34,895 nt of DNA. Source: Solirubrobacter ginsenosidimutans (GTDB lineage Bacteria; Actinomycetota; Thermoleophilia; Solirubrobacterales; Solirubrobacteraceae). Below the pieces are notes generated by a model, which saw nothing but the letters and a program-made list of their open reading frames with translations, was not told the origin of the DNA and did not search any database. The first letter of the stretch is position 1. Each line of letters opens with the position of its first letter. The stretch covers positions 1 to 34,895 of the forward strand of contig NZ_JAPDOD010000072.1 in NCBI RefSeq assembly GCF_027587205.1. Reading direction: 5' to 3'. Positions 23,365 to 32,177 of this stretch are shown in pieces. Position numbers and translations under genes: made by a program.

Positions 23365-24443
23365 GCGACCATCCCCTCGCGCTGCAGGTAGAAGCGGTTC
23401 GTCGCGGCCTGGTCGCCGCGCAGGGTCTGCCGGAACGCGAGCAACTCGGGCGGCGCCATCAGGTGCGCCGCCCCGAAGTTGGCGTCGAAGTCCTCAAGCG
23501 TCGCCGCGTCGCGGCGGCGCTCGTACTCGGGAAGGTCGTCGAACGATTGAGCCAGCAACTCGGCGTCGCGCAGCGCGTCGCAGACGCCGAGCGCCATGAA
23601 CGGATCCTTGTGCACGCCGGCGTCCCCGACCAGCGCCCAGCCCGGACCGTGGGACCGGCGCACGAAGTTCGGCAGCTGGGTCGCCCCGCACACGCGCTCC
23701 TCGCGCCGACCCGCCCGGATGCGCTCGCCGAGCCCCGGCGTGGCGTCGATCACCTCGTACATCGCCGCGTCGATGTCGCGCTTGACGCGCGCGAGCTCGG
23801 TCAGCGGCCACGCGATGAAGACCCCGAACAGATCGTCGTTGGTCGGGAACGCGAACACCGCCGTGCGGTCGCGGACGATCACCGAGAGTCCGGGCTCCGG
23901 GACGCCGCTCCAGTAGCTGAAGTACCACACGGAGATCGCGGGCTGCTCGCGCAGGACGGGCGCGCCGACCTGCTTGGCGACGCCCGAGTTGCGTCCGTCG
24001 GCGCCGATCACGATCCGCGCCTGCTCGCTCTCGATCCCGGTGACGCGGTCGCCGTCGAAGGACAGGCTGCGCACCGGGTGCGCCTCCCGATACTCCGCGC
24101 CGGCCTCGATCGCGGCCTCGACCAGGATCGCGTCGAGCGCGCTGCGACGGGGGCCGACGCCCATCGGGATGCCGCCGGCTTCGAGCTCGGTCCCGGTGAG
24201 CGGGAAGTCGCCCATGTCCGAGGTGAACTGCGTGACCCGCGGGCAGCCGCTGGCCAGGACCCGGTCGAGCAGACCCCACTCACTCAGGCGCCGCGGACCG
24301 TGCCGGTGGATGAAGTGCCCGTGCGGGATGTCGCTGCCGAACCGCGCGCGGTCGACCAGCAGCACGTCGCGACCGCTCCTCGCGAGGAGCATGGCCGTCG
24401 CCGCGCCCGCGCACCGGGCTCCGATCACGATGGCGTCGTACAT
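23361..24443 (-). CDS. FAD-dependent oxidoreductase (geranylgeranyl reductase/PHBH-like)
   Basis: A flavoprotein of about 360 residues. The N-terminal dinucleotide fold is AIVIGARCAGAATAMLLARSG (start of the GxGxxA-type motif), the middle has VIGADGRNSGVAKQVG (the DG motif), and the late GDAGVHKDPF holds the flavin ribityl site. This set is typical of aromatic hydroxylases and prenyl reductases in group A. ATG 24443 gives MYDAIVIG; an ATG at 24455 adds four residues. It diverges from the uncharacterised gene at 24474. The substrate is unknown. Confidence 0.9.
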   Translation of the reverse strand: MYDAIVIGARCAGAATAMLLARSGRDVLLVDRARFGSDIPHGHFIHRHGPRRLSEWGLLDRVLASGCPRVTQFTSDMGDFPLTGTELEAGGIPMGVGPRRSALDAILVEAAIEAGAEYREAHPVRSLSFDGDRVTGIESEQARIVIGADGRNSGVAKQVGAPVLREQPAISVWYFSYWSGVPEPGLSVIVRDRTAVFAFPTNDDLFGVFIAWPLTELARVKRDIDAAMYEVIDATPGLGERIRAGRREERVCGATQLPNFVRRSHGPGWALVGDAGVHKDPFMALGVCDALRDAELLAQSFDDLPEYERRRDAATLEDFDANFGAAHLMAPPELLAFRQTLRGDQAATNRFYLQREGMVA

Positions 24444-24473
24444 CGACTGCCTCATTTGGGACCCTAACCGACC

Positions 24474-25535
24474 ATGGCGACCGTGTCACCGGCGGATGTG
24501 CAGCGCATTGCGGCGATCGAGAGCCCGGTCCTGCGCAACCTCGAGATCACCCACGCGTACTCGCTGCTCGCGGCGGCGGTCGCGGAGCGGGGTTCAAGCG
24601 GCGCGAACTGGTGCGTGTTCGCGACGTGGGCGTCGCGCCAGGCGGGTGCGACGATCCGCGGCGAGGACGCGCTGGACGTGCTGACGGACCGCCTGGGCGG
24701 CGGCTCGCTGCTGCACCCGCTGCGGACCTTCGGGCGCTGGCTGCTGCGGCGCGGGCTGCTGAACCGTGGGTCGCGGCTCGGCCGTCTGATGGGTCGCCTG
24801 CACACGCCGTTCGACGCCGTCGAACTGGCGAGCGACGCCGTCGCGCGCGGCAACCGCAAGGTCTTCGAGGAGATCGGCTACGAGTTCGCGCGCTGGCTGG
24901 CGGCGGCGGATCTCGACACGTTCCTGAGCGGATTGCGCGCCGGCGACCCGCCAGATGGCCAGCGGCTGCTGCGCTCCGCGTTCACCCGCTACTCGGACCC
25001 CGCGTCCGGTCCGCAGGAGCTGCTGCTGGCGAACCTCGAGATCGGCCTGCACGAGCAGACCCGCCTGCAGCCGGAGATCTGCGAGGCGCTCGACGCCGCG
25101 ACGATCACCGCCGAGGAACTGGGCCGCCGCCTGTGCCCGAACCGCCGCCCGCGGGTCCAGAAGGCCGCGGGGCTGCTCGCGGCGCCGGTGCAGGGCTGGC
25201 TCGCGGAGCTGTCGCGCGAGATCATCACCCACTCGCTGATGGTGCTCTCGGTCCCGGGCCGCATCCTGCTGCTCGGCGCGAACCTCGACGACCCGTTCCC
25301 CGAGGTCCTGCGGGTGCTCTCCGACGAGGAGCTGGCGGCGCTGGTCGCGATGTTCGAGCCGTCGGGCGTCGACCACTCGGGCGCCACCGACTGGTCCGAC
25401 CTGCACCAGCGGATGCACTACATCGTCCACCTCTTCCGGGCCTTCCACGAAGACCGGGTGTTGTTCGACGCGCCGTTCACGCCGGTCCAGGTGAAGGCGA
25501 TCCTCGCGGGCGTGATCCCGGACGGGGACCTCTAG
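24474..25535 (+). CDS. Conserved protein of unknown function
   Basis: A 353-residue protein I cannot assign. It has no signal peptide or obvious membrane span and looks mostly helical. The most distinctive block is GANWCVFATWASRQAGATIRGED (residues about 43-65), followed later by IGLHEQTRLQPEI and DWSDLHQRMHYIVHLFRAFHED. I recall similar blocks in other bacterial hypothetical proteins without a known role. The start is shared closely with the divergent FAD oxidoreductase gene (30 bp gap), and the stop overlaps that of the convergent alcohol dehydrogenase gene on CTAG. Confidence 0.85.
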   Translation: MATVSPADVQRIAAIESPVLRNLEITHAYSLLAAAVAERGSSGANWCVFATWASRQAGATIRGEDALDVLTDRLGGGSLLHPLRTFGRWLLRRGLLNRGSRLGRLMGRLHTPFDAVELASDAVARGNRKVFEEIGYEFARWLAAADLDTFLSGLRAGDPPDGQRLLRSAFTRYSDPASGPQELLLANLEIGLHEQTRLQPEICEALDAATITAEELGRRLCPNRRPRVQKAAGLLAAPVQGWLAELSREIITHSLMVLSVPGRILLLGANLDDPFPEVLRVLSDEELAALVAMFEPSGVDHSGATDWSDLHQRMHYIVHLFRAFHEDRVLFDAPFTPVQVKAILAGVIPDGDL

Positions 25536-26632
25536 CGGCCCGGCTCGATCAGGACCTTCAACGTGCCCGCCTTGACGAGCTGCTCGAGCGCGTCGCGGGT
25601 GCGGTCGAGCGGGTAGGCGCCGGTGACCAGCGGCTCGGTCTGGACGCGGCCGCTCGTGATCAGCTCGATCGCGTCCGGCCAGTAGCCGACCGAGCCGAGG
25701 ACGCCGATCAGGTCGACGTCGCGGACGACCATGCCGTCCCAGTCGAACGGGATCGTCGGCGCGCCTGAGAGGCCGACGGCGACGACGGTCCCGCCCGGGC
25801 GCACGGCCGCGAACGCCGCGGCGATGGCCGCGGGGCCGCCGGCGCAGAGGATCGCGACGTCGATCAGGTCCTGCTCGCCGATCGCGTCGAGGATCGCGCG
25901 CATGGCCGCGGGGTCGCCCCAGCCGCCGCTCGGGGTGAGCGGGCCGTGGGCGTGGCCGGCGTGCGGATCGTCGTGCGCCTCGCCCGCCGGCACGGTCGCG
26001 CGCGGGAAGCCCAGCGCGGCGGCGAGCGTCAAGCGGTCCTCGCGGGTGTCGGTCACCACCACCGACGCGGCACCCTCCGCGCGGGCGCACTGCGCGGCGA
26101 GGAGGCCGATCGGCCCCGCGCCCACGATCAGCACCCGCTGTCCCGCGACCCGCCCGCGACGGACCGCGTGCAGCGCGACCGAGGTCGGCTCGACCAGCGC
26201 GCCCGCGCGCGGCTCGAGTTCCACCCTGTGGGCGTGCGCCGCCGGATAGAGCATCCGCGAGGCCATCGCGCCGTCCATGTGGACGATGCCCGTCTCGGTG
26301 CGGCGACCGCACAGGTGCGCTCGGCCCGCCAGGCAGCGCACGCAGACGCCGCAGCCGATCGCGACCTCTCCGACCACCCGGTCACCCGCCGCGAACCCGC
26401 TCACGCCCGCGCCGACCTCGACAACGGTGCCCGTCCATTCGTGTCCCGGCACGATGGGATACGCCGCGATCCCCATCCGGAAGTAGGCGAGCGAGCCGTC
26501 GAAGATCTCGATGTCGGTGCCGCAGATGCCCACGGCCGTCGGCGCGATCAACAGCTGCCCCTCCCCCGGGGCAGGGTCGGGCCGCTCGACGAGCTCGAGC
26601 ACTTCGGCACCGTGAAACTCGATCGCGTGCAT
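25532..26632 (-). CDS. Zinc-dependent medium-chain alcohol dehydrogenase
   Basis: A 366-residue MDR-family enzyme. Catalytic zinc ligands are in GICGTD and PGHEW. The structural-zinc site has the four-cysteine pattern in CGVCVRCLAGRAHLC. The Rossmann fold is VLIVGAGPIGLLAAQCARAEGA. It resembles threonine or sorbitol dehydrogenases; the substrate is not evident. An unusual His-rich insert (AHDDPHAGHAHGP) sits in the coenzyme domain and might bind metal. It diverges from the proline catabolic operon across a 92-bp gap in which no clear promoter is recognised. Confidence 0.92.
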   Translation of the reverse strand: MHAIEFHGAEVLELVERPDPAPGEGQLLIAPTAVGICGTDIEIFDGSLAYFRMGIAAYPIVPGHEWTGTVVEVGAGVSGFAAGDRVVGEVAIGCGVCVRCLAGRAHLCGRRTETGIVHMDGAMASRMLYPAAHAHRVELEPRAGALVEPTSVALHAVRRGRVAGQRVLIVGAGPIGLLAAQCARAEGAASVVVTDTREDRLTLAAALGFPRATVPAGEAHDDPHAGHAHGPLTPSGGWGDPAAMRAILDAIGEQDLIDVAILCAGGPAAIAAAFAAVRPGGTVVAVGLSGAPTIPFDWDGMVVRDVDLIGVLGSVGYWPDAIELITSGRVQTEPLVTGAYPLDRTRDALEQLVKAGTLKVLIEPGR

Positions 26633-26724
26633 TCAGCCTCAACCAGGATTGAACAACCGTCGAAGGAACTCCGGACGGCTGATGATGGTGACGGAACTCG
26701 CGAGGGCATAGCGTCGCGCCGCGA

Positions 26725-28089
26725 ATGAGGACACTCCTTCCGCCCGCCCCTGGATCAGCACCCGCCAACTCGGACCGCGAGCAGCGCGTCCGCGAGCTCG
26801 GCCGCAGGATCGCCGCCGGGCAGGCTGCCGCGGGTGGAGGGCGCACCCGCGTACTCGAGGACCGCGGCATGGAGCTGCTCTCGCGCGATCCAGCTTTGAA
26901 GGCGGCGCTCTTCCGTCTTGTAGACGTGGCCCCGGCGTGCTCGGGGCCGCGCGAAGTGGCCGCCCACCTCGCCTCTCTCCTCGGCGAGGTGGAGCGGCCG
27001 CTCGCGCCCGTCAAAGCCGCGCGCCGCGCGTCGCTGCGCCCCTCCACGCGGTACGCCGTGGGCAGCGTGGCCGGCATCGCGGTGCACCGGATGGCCAAGC
27101 GGTTCATCGTCGGCGCCGGGCCCGCCGAGGCCGTGCCCGCCCTCCAGCGCCTGTGGACCAGCGGCGCCGCGACCTCCGTGGACCTGCTCGGCGAGGCGAC
27201 CGTCACCGCCGCCGAGGCCGACCGCTACGCCCAGCGCTGCAACGAGGCCCTGAGAACGCTCGCCCGGGCGGCGGCGAACTGGCCCGCGCAGAAGACCCTC
27301 GAAGCCGACTCCCACGGCCCGATTCCGCGGGTCAACCTCAGCGTCAAGGTCACCGCGCTCACCGCCCGCGTGCGCGCCGAGGCGCCCGAGTTGGGGATCG
27401 AGGACGCCAAGCACCGGCTCCGCAACCTCCTCCGAACGGCCAAAGCCGTCGGCGCGCACCTCCACGTGGACATGGAGTCGATGGACTCCCGCGACCTGAT
27501 CACCGAGCTCGTGATCCAGCTGCTCAACGAGCCGGAGTTCCGCGACGGACCGTCGGCCGGGATCGTCCTGCAGGCCTACCTGCGCGACGCGGACGAGCAA
27601 CTCGACCGCCTGCTCGAGGGCTACGCGGCCGCCCAGCGCTCGCTGCCGCTGACGATCCGCCTGGTCAAGGGCGCCTACTGGGAGCACGAGACCGTCGAGG
27701 CGCGCCAGAACGGCTGGACGCCGCCGGTCTTCGAGGCCAAGGTCGAGAGCGATCGCAACTTCGAGCGCCTCACCCGCCGCCTGATCGCCGAGAAACAGCT
27801 CGTCCGGCCGGCGATCGCGTCGCACAACGTCCGCTCGATCGCCCACGCGCTCGCCCACGCGGAGAACCACAAAGACATCGAGTTCCAGGTCCTTCGCGGC
27901 CTCGGCGACGACCTCCAGCAGGCGCTCGCCGGCATGGATCTCCGCGTTCGCACGTATTGCCCCGTGGGAGACCTCGTCGCCGGCATGAGCTACCTCGTGC
28001 GCCGGCTGCTCGAGAACACCTCCAACGATTCCTTCCTGCTGAGCCGTTCCCGCGGCGATGACCTCGACCAACTTCTCGCCGCCCCATGA
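26725..28089 (+). CDS. Proline dehydrogenase
   Basis: A 454-residue FAD enzyme that oxidises L-proline to 1-pyrroline-5-carboxylate. The PutA-type barrel motifs are present: NLSVKVTALT, HLHVDMESMD, IRLVKGAYWEHE, ASHNVRS, RTYCPVGDLVAGMSYLVRRLLEN. The first 90 residues are a helical extension resembling the PutA arm. ATG 26725 follows a promoter-sized gap. It overlaps the P5C dehydrogenase gene by 4 bp, so substrate passage between the two products is plausible. Together with the following gene it is a two-protein version of PutA. Confidence 0.96.
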   Translation: MRTLLPPAPGSAPANSDREQRVRELGRRIAAGQAAAGGGRTRVLEDRGMELLSRDPALKAALFRLVDVAPACSGPREVAAHLASLLGEVERPLAPVKAARRASLRPSTRYAVGSVAGIAVHRMAKRFIVGAGPAEAVPALQRLWTSGAATSVDLLGEATVTAAEADRYAQRCNEALRTLARAAANWPAQKTLEADSHGPIPRVNLSVKVTALTARVRAEAPELGIEDAKHRLRNLLRTAKAVGAHLHVDMESMDSRDLITELVIQLLNEPEFRDGPSAGIVLQAYLRDADEQLDRLLEGYAAAQRSLPLTIRLVKGAYWEHETVEARQNGWTPPVFEAKVESDRNFERLTRRLIAEKQLVRPAIASHNVRSIAHALAHAENHKDIEFQVLRGLGDDLQQALAGMDLRVRTYCPVGDLVAGMSYLVRRLLENTSNDSFLLSRSRGDDLDQLLAAP

Positions 28090-29642
28090 ACTTCATCAAC
28101 GAACCCCTCCTCGAACTGCGCCGTGCCCCCGTGCGCGAGACGCTCGTCGACGCCCTGGCGGCGCTCGACGCCCAGCTCCCGCTGCGCGTGCCGGTGATCG
28201 TCGGCGGCGACCGCCGCGACGCCCCCTCCTTCGAATCGACGGACCCGGGTGCCCCCGACCGGGTCGTCGCGCTGGCGACGTCGGCGACCACCGCCGACGT
28301 CGATGCCGCGGTCCGCGCCGCAAGCGCCGCGGCACCCGCGTGGGAGGATCGCGGCGCGCACGCGCGCGCCGCGATCCTCTCGCGGGCCGCCGGTGAGCTG
28401 CGCCGCCGCCGCTCCACGCTCGCCGCGCTGGCCGTCCGCGAGTGCGCGAAGCCGTGGGCGGAGGCCGACGCCGACGTGTGCGAGGCGATCGACTTCCTCG
28501 AGTACTACGCGCAGCAGGCGATCGCGCTCGAGGGCAGCAACGGCCTCGTGCAGCTGCCCGGCGAGCGCAACACCATCCGCTACGCCGCCCGCGGCGTCGT
28601 CGCGGTGATCGGCCCGTGGAACTTCCCGCTCGCGATCCCCTGCGGCATGGTCGCCGCGGGCCTGGCGACCGGCAACGGCGTCGTGTTGAAGCCGGCCGAG
28701 CAGTCACCCGCCTGCGCGCACGCGGTCGTCGAGGCCCTGCTCACCGCCGGGGTCCCCGAGGGCGTCATCAACTTCCTCCCCGGCGAGGGAGACGTCGGCG
28801 CCGCGCTCGTCGCCCACCCCGGCGTTCACACGATCGCGTTCACGGGCTCGGGCGCCGTCGGCCTCGAGATCCTGCGCAAGAGCACCGAGCTCGCCCCCGG
28901 GCAGCGCCATCTCAAGCGCGTCGTCGCCGAGATGGGCGGCAAGAACTGCGTGATCGTCGACGCCGACGCCGACCTCGACGACGTCGTCCCCGCCCTCGCC
29001 TACAGCGCCTTCGGCTTCGCGGGGCAGAAGTGCAGCGCGGCGAGCCGAGCGCTCGTGCACGAGCGGATCGCCGACGCGCTGCTCGAGCGCCTGCACGGCG
29101 CCGTCGAGGCGCTGCTCGTCGACCAGGCGCAGCGCTTCGGCGTCGACGTCCCGCCCGTGATCGAGCCCGCCACGCAGGAGCGCGTGGCGCGCTACCTGCA
29201 GATCGCCCGCGACGAGGGCGCCCGCATCTATCAGCCGAGCGATGCGCCCGAGCACGGCCACTTCGTCGCGCCCGCCGTGGTCGACGGGCTCCCCCGCGGG
29301 AGCCGGGTCGCGGAGGAGGAGATCTTCGGCCCGTTGCTCGCGGTCCAGCGGGTGGCGAGCGTCGACGAGGCGTGTGAGATCGTCTCCGACTCGCCGTTCG
29401 CGCTGACCGGCGGCCTGTTCAGCCGCGACCCCGGCACGGTCGAGCGGGTGAGCCGCGCGCTGCCGGTCGGCAACCTCTACGTCAACCGCCACATCACCGG
29501 CGCGATGGTCGGCCGCCAGCCGTTCGGCGGCAACCGGCTGAGCGGCACCGGAACCAAGGCCGGCGGGCCTGACTACCTCTTCCACTTCGTCGAGCCCCGT
29601 GTGGTGACGGAGGACACGATGCGTCACGGACTCGTCGTCTGA
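28086..29642 (+). CDS. L-glutamate gamma-semialdehyde (1-pyrroline-5-carboxylate) dehydrogenase
   Basis: A 518-residue aldehyde dehydrogenase giving glutamate from the proline dehydrogenase product. The general base Glu282 lies in VAEMGGKNC and the catalytic Cys316 in FAGQKCSAASR, 34 residues apart as in the family. The C-terminal VNRHITGAMVGRQPFGGNRLSGTGTKAGG is the P5CDH-specific substrate-anchor region. It starts with an ATGA overlap on proline dehydrogenase and is followed after 13 bp by a PucR-type regulator. Confidence 0.96.
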   Translation: MNFINEPLLELRRAPVRETLVDALAALDAQLPLRVPVIVGGDRRDAPSFESTDPGAPDRVVALATSATTADVDAAVRAASAAAPAWEDRGAHARAAILSRAAGELRRRRSTLAALAVRECAKPWAEADADVCEAIDFLEYYAQQAIALEGSNGLVQLPGERNTIRYAARGVVAVIGPWNFPLAIPCGMVAAGLATGNGVVLKPAEQSPACAHAVVEALLTAGVPEGVINFLPGEGDVGAALVAHPGVHTIAFTGSGAVGLEILRKSTELAPGQRHLKRVVAEMGGKNCVIVDADADLDDVVPALAYSAFGFAGQKCSAASRALVHERIADALLERLHGAVEALLVDQAQRFGVDVPPVIEPATQERVARYLQIARDEGARIYQPSDAPEHGHFVAPAVVDGLPRGSRVAEEEIFGPLLAVQRVASVDEACEIVSDSPFALTGGLFSRDPGTVERVSRALPVGNLYVNRHITGAMVGRQPFGGNRLSGTGTKAGGPDYLFHFVEPRVVTEDTMRHGLVV

Positions 29643-29655
29643 GGGTCCGTCCGGT

Positions 29656-30810
29656 GTGAGCCATCATGATTCGGCCGTGGAGGCCGGACTTCAGGAGATC
29701 GTCGACGCCCTCAGCGTGCGCCTCGGGCGACCCGTCCTCGTCGACGACGTCGACCTGCGCCCGCTCGCGTACAGCATCCAGTTCGGCGAGCTCGACAGCG
29801 TGCGGACCGCGAGCATCCTCGGCCGCACGGCCCCGGACGCCGCCCGCGACACGCTCTTCGGCCAGGGCATCCGCAGTGCGCTGGAGCCGGTCCGCATCCC
29901 CGCGTTCCCGGGGATCGGGATGGAGGCGCGGATCTGCATCCCGATCCTGCGCGCCGGCCGCCGCCTCGGCTTCCTCTGGCTGATCGAGGACCCGCCGGTC
30001 GACGACGGCGAGCTGCGGCTCGCGCGCGAGGCCGCGACCGAGGCCGCGGGCGTGCTGCAGTCCGAAGCCGACACCCAGCTCGACCGCCGCCGCCGCGAGC
30101 AGGAGCTGCTCTCGGCCCTGCTCTCCCCCGACACCCGCGCCTCAGCCGGCGCTGCTGCGGTGCTCGAGGCCGATCACTACGTCCCGCCGCGCCCGCTGAT
30201 CGTCATCGCCGGCTCGGGCAGCGCCGTCTCGGACGCGATCGACCGCTTCCGCGCCCGCGTCCCGGTCAAGCACTCGCTGTGCGCGGAGATCGGCGGGCGG
30301 GCGGTGTGTGTGGTGGGCGCGCAGGCGTCGATGCGTGGGGCACAGCTCGCCGAGACGCTGCGCAGCGTCGTGCCCGAGGGCACCGCGGCCCACGTGGGCG
30401 AGGGTGACGCCGTGAGCGAGCTGAGCGAGACCCGCAGCTCCTACCGCCGCGCGCTCGCGGCGCTGCGGATGGCCGAGGACCGCGGCGAGGACCTCGCGCG
30501 CTGGGACGAGATGCGCGCCTACCGGCTCCTCACCGCGCTCCCGCCGACCGCCTACGACGACATCCCCGAAGGGCTGCGCAAGCTGCTGAGCGGCGGGCAC
30601 GAGCAGCTCGTCCTGACGCTCGAGACCTACCTCGATCACGCGGGTGACGTGAAGAGCACCGCCGCGGAGCTGTGGCTGCACCGCACGAGCCTCTACTACC
30701 GGCTGCGCAGGATCGAAGAGGTCGCCGGCGTGGATCTCAACCGCGGCGAGGACCGGCTCCTCTGCCACGTCGCGCTGCGGTTGGCGCGACTCCAGCGCTC
30801 CGGCGCCTAG
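29656..30810 (+). CDS. PucR-family regulator, likely proline-responsive
   Basis: A 384-residue activator. The N-terminal part looks GAF-like (ICIPILRAGRRLGFLWLIED), the middle is the family's GGDEF-like region, and the C-terminus is a helix-turn-helix of the HTH_30 type (GDVKSTAAELWLHRTSLYYRLRRIEEVAG). It is the third gene of the proline operon. PucR-type activators encoded beside proline dehydrogenase and P5CDH genes control proline use in other actinobacteria, so the same role is inferred. GTG 29656 is used as start. Confidence 0.92.
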   Translation: MSHHDSAVEAGLQEIVDALSVRLGRPVLVDDVDLRPLAYSIQFGELDSVRTASILGRTAPDAARDTLFGQGIRSALEPVRIPAFPGIGMEARICIPILRAGRRLGFLWLIEDPPVDDGELRLAREAATEAAGVLQSEADTQLDRRRREQELLSALLSPDTRASAGAAAVLEADHYVPPRPLIVIAGSGSAVSDAIDRFRARVPVKHSLCAEIGGRAVCVVGAQASMRGAQLAETLRSVVPEGTAAHVGEGDAVSELSETRSSYRRALAALRMAEDRGEDLARWDEMRAYRLLTALPPTAYDDIPEGLRKLLSGGHEQLVLTLETYLDHAGDVKSTAAELWLHRTSLYYRLRRIEEVAGVDLNRGEDRLLCHVALRLARLQRSGA

Positions 30811-32177
30811 CGCAGCGCGCCGGAGGCGATGTCGATCATCTCGCCCGTGCGCACGAGCTTCACGCGCGGGCGGCCCAGCGGCTCGCCGAGGCCGGTCTCG
30901 TGGGCGTCGATCGCGCGCCAGCCCTCCCACGTGACCAGTTCCGGGCACTGCTGGGAGAGGAACTGCTCGCAGGCGGCCGCATCGGCGTTCTTGGGCGTGT
31001 TCAGCTTGCCCGCGTCGCGGTCCTCGAGGATCCGGGCGACGGTGTCGGTCGCGTCCTTCTTGTTGGTCCCGATCACACCGGAGGGGCCGCGCTTGACCCA
31101 GCCGACCACGTACTCGCCCACCTCGTGCTCGCCGCTCTCGCCGAGCACACGGCCGCCGAGGTTGGAGATCAGGCCCTTGCGCTCGTCGAACGGGATGCCG
31201 GCCAGCGGGGCGCCGCGGTAGCCGATCGAGCGGATCACGAGGCCGCAGGAGATCACTTCCTCCTCGCCGGTGGACACCGCGCGGCCGTCGACGATCTCGT
31301 TCTTGACGATCCGGATGCCCGTGACGCGGCCGTCCTCGCCCTCGCCCAGGATCTCGACGGGCGAGCGCAGGAAGCGCAGGTCGACGCGGTGGTCGTGACC
31401 GTGGGGCTCGCGCTGCGAGTACTCGCGCATCAGCTCGACGTTGCGCTTGTTGGTCGGGTCGCCCTCGGTCTGGAGCCAGTTCGCGCTGAAGGCGTCGAGC
31501 TCCATGTCGGCGGGGTCGACGATGATGTCGGCGCGGGTGAGCTCGCCCAGCTCGCGCAGCTCGGGCGTGGTGAAGGCGGCCTGCGCCGGGCCGCGGCGGC
31601 CGAGCACGATCACCTCGTGTACGGAGGCCGAGGCGAGCGGCTGGACGGCGTGATCGGCGGTGTCGGTGGCCGCGACCTCGTCCGGGTCCAGCACGAGCAT
31701 GCGGGCGACGTCCACGGCCACGTTGCCGTTGCCGATCACGACCGCGCGGGTCGCGCTCAAGTCGAACTCGTGGTCGGCGTAGTCCGGGTGGCCGTTGTAC
31801 CAGGCCACGAACTCAAGGGCACCGTGACTGCCGGGGCGGTCCTCACCGGGGATGCCGAGGCGGTTGTCGCTCGCGGTGCCGACCGCGTAGAGCACGACGT
31901 GGTAGCGGTCGAGCAGGTCCTGGCGGCTGATGTGCTCGCCGAGCTCGACGCTCCCGTAGAAGCGAAAGCCCGGGTGCTTGGCGGTCTTCTCGTACACGCG
32001 GGTGACGCTCTTGATCTTGGGGTGATCAGGCGCCACGCCGGCGCGGACCAGGCCGAACGGCGTCGGGAGGACCTCGAGCAGGTCGACCTCGAAACCGGCT
32101 TTCAGGAGCTGGTCGGTCGCGTAGAAGCCGGACGGGCCGGCACCAACCACGGCGGCACGAGGGGCGATCTCGCTCAT
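30807..32177 (-). CDS. fprA: FprA-type ferredoxin/flavodoxin-NADP+ reductase
   Basis: A 456-residue adrenodoxin-reductase-family flavoprotein. FAD site VVGAGPSGFYA, then LPTPFGLVRAGVAPDHPKIKSVT, the NADP site VIGNGNVAVDVARML and LGRRGPAQAAFTTPELREL, and finally EYVVGWVKRGPSGVIGTNKKDA. These blocks match mycobacterial FprA closely. It moves electrons between NADP(H) and ferredoxin. The start overlaps the MMPL gene stop by 4 bp. Its stop overlaps that of the convergent PucR gene on CTAG. Confidence 0.96.
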   Translation of the reverse strand: MSEIAPRAAVVGAGPSGFYATDQLLKAGFEVDLLEVLPTPFGLVRAGVAPDHPKIKSVTRVYEKTAKHPGFRFYGSVELGEHISRQDLLDRYHVVLYAVGTASDNRLGIPGEDRPGSHGALEFVAWYNGHPDYADHEFDLSATRAVVIGNGNVAVDVARMLVLDPDEVAATDTADHAVQPLASASVHEVIVLGRRGPAQAAFTTPELRELGELTRADIIVDPADMELDAFSANWLQTEGDPTNKRNVELMREYSQREPHGHDHRVDLRFLRSPVEILGEGEDGRVTGIRIVKNEIVDGRAVSTGEEEVISCGLVIRSIGYRGAPLAGIPFDERKGLISNLGGRVLGESGEHEVGEYVVGWVKRGPSGVIGTNKKDATDTVARILEDRDAGKLNTPKNADAAACEQFLSQQCPELVTWEGWRAIDAHETGLGEPLGRPRVKLVRTGEMIDIASGALR

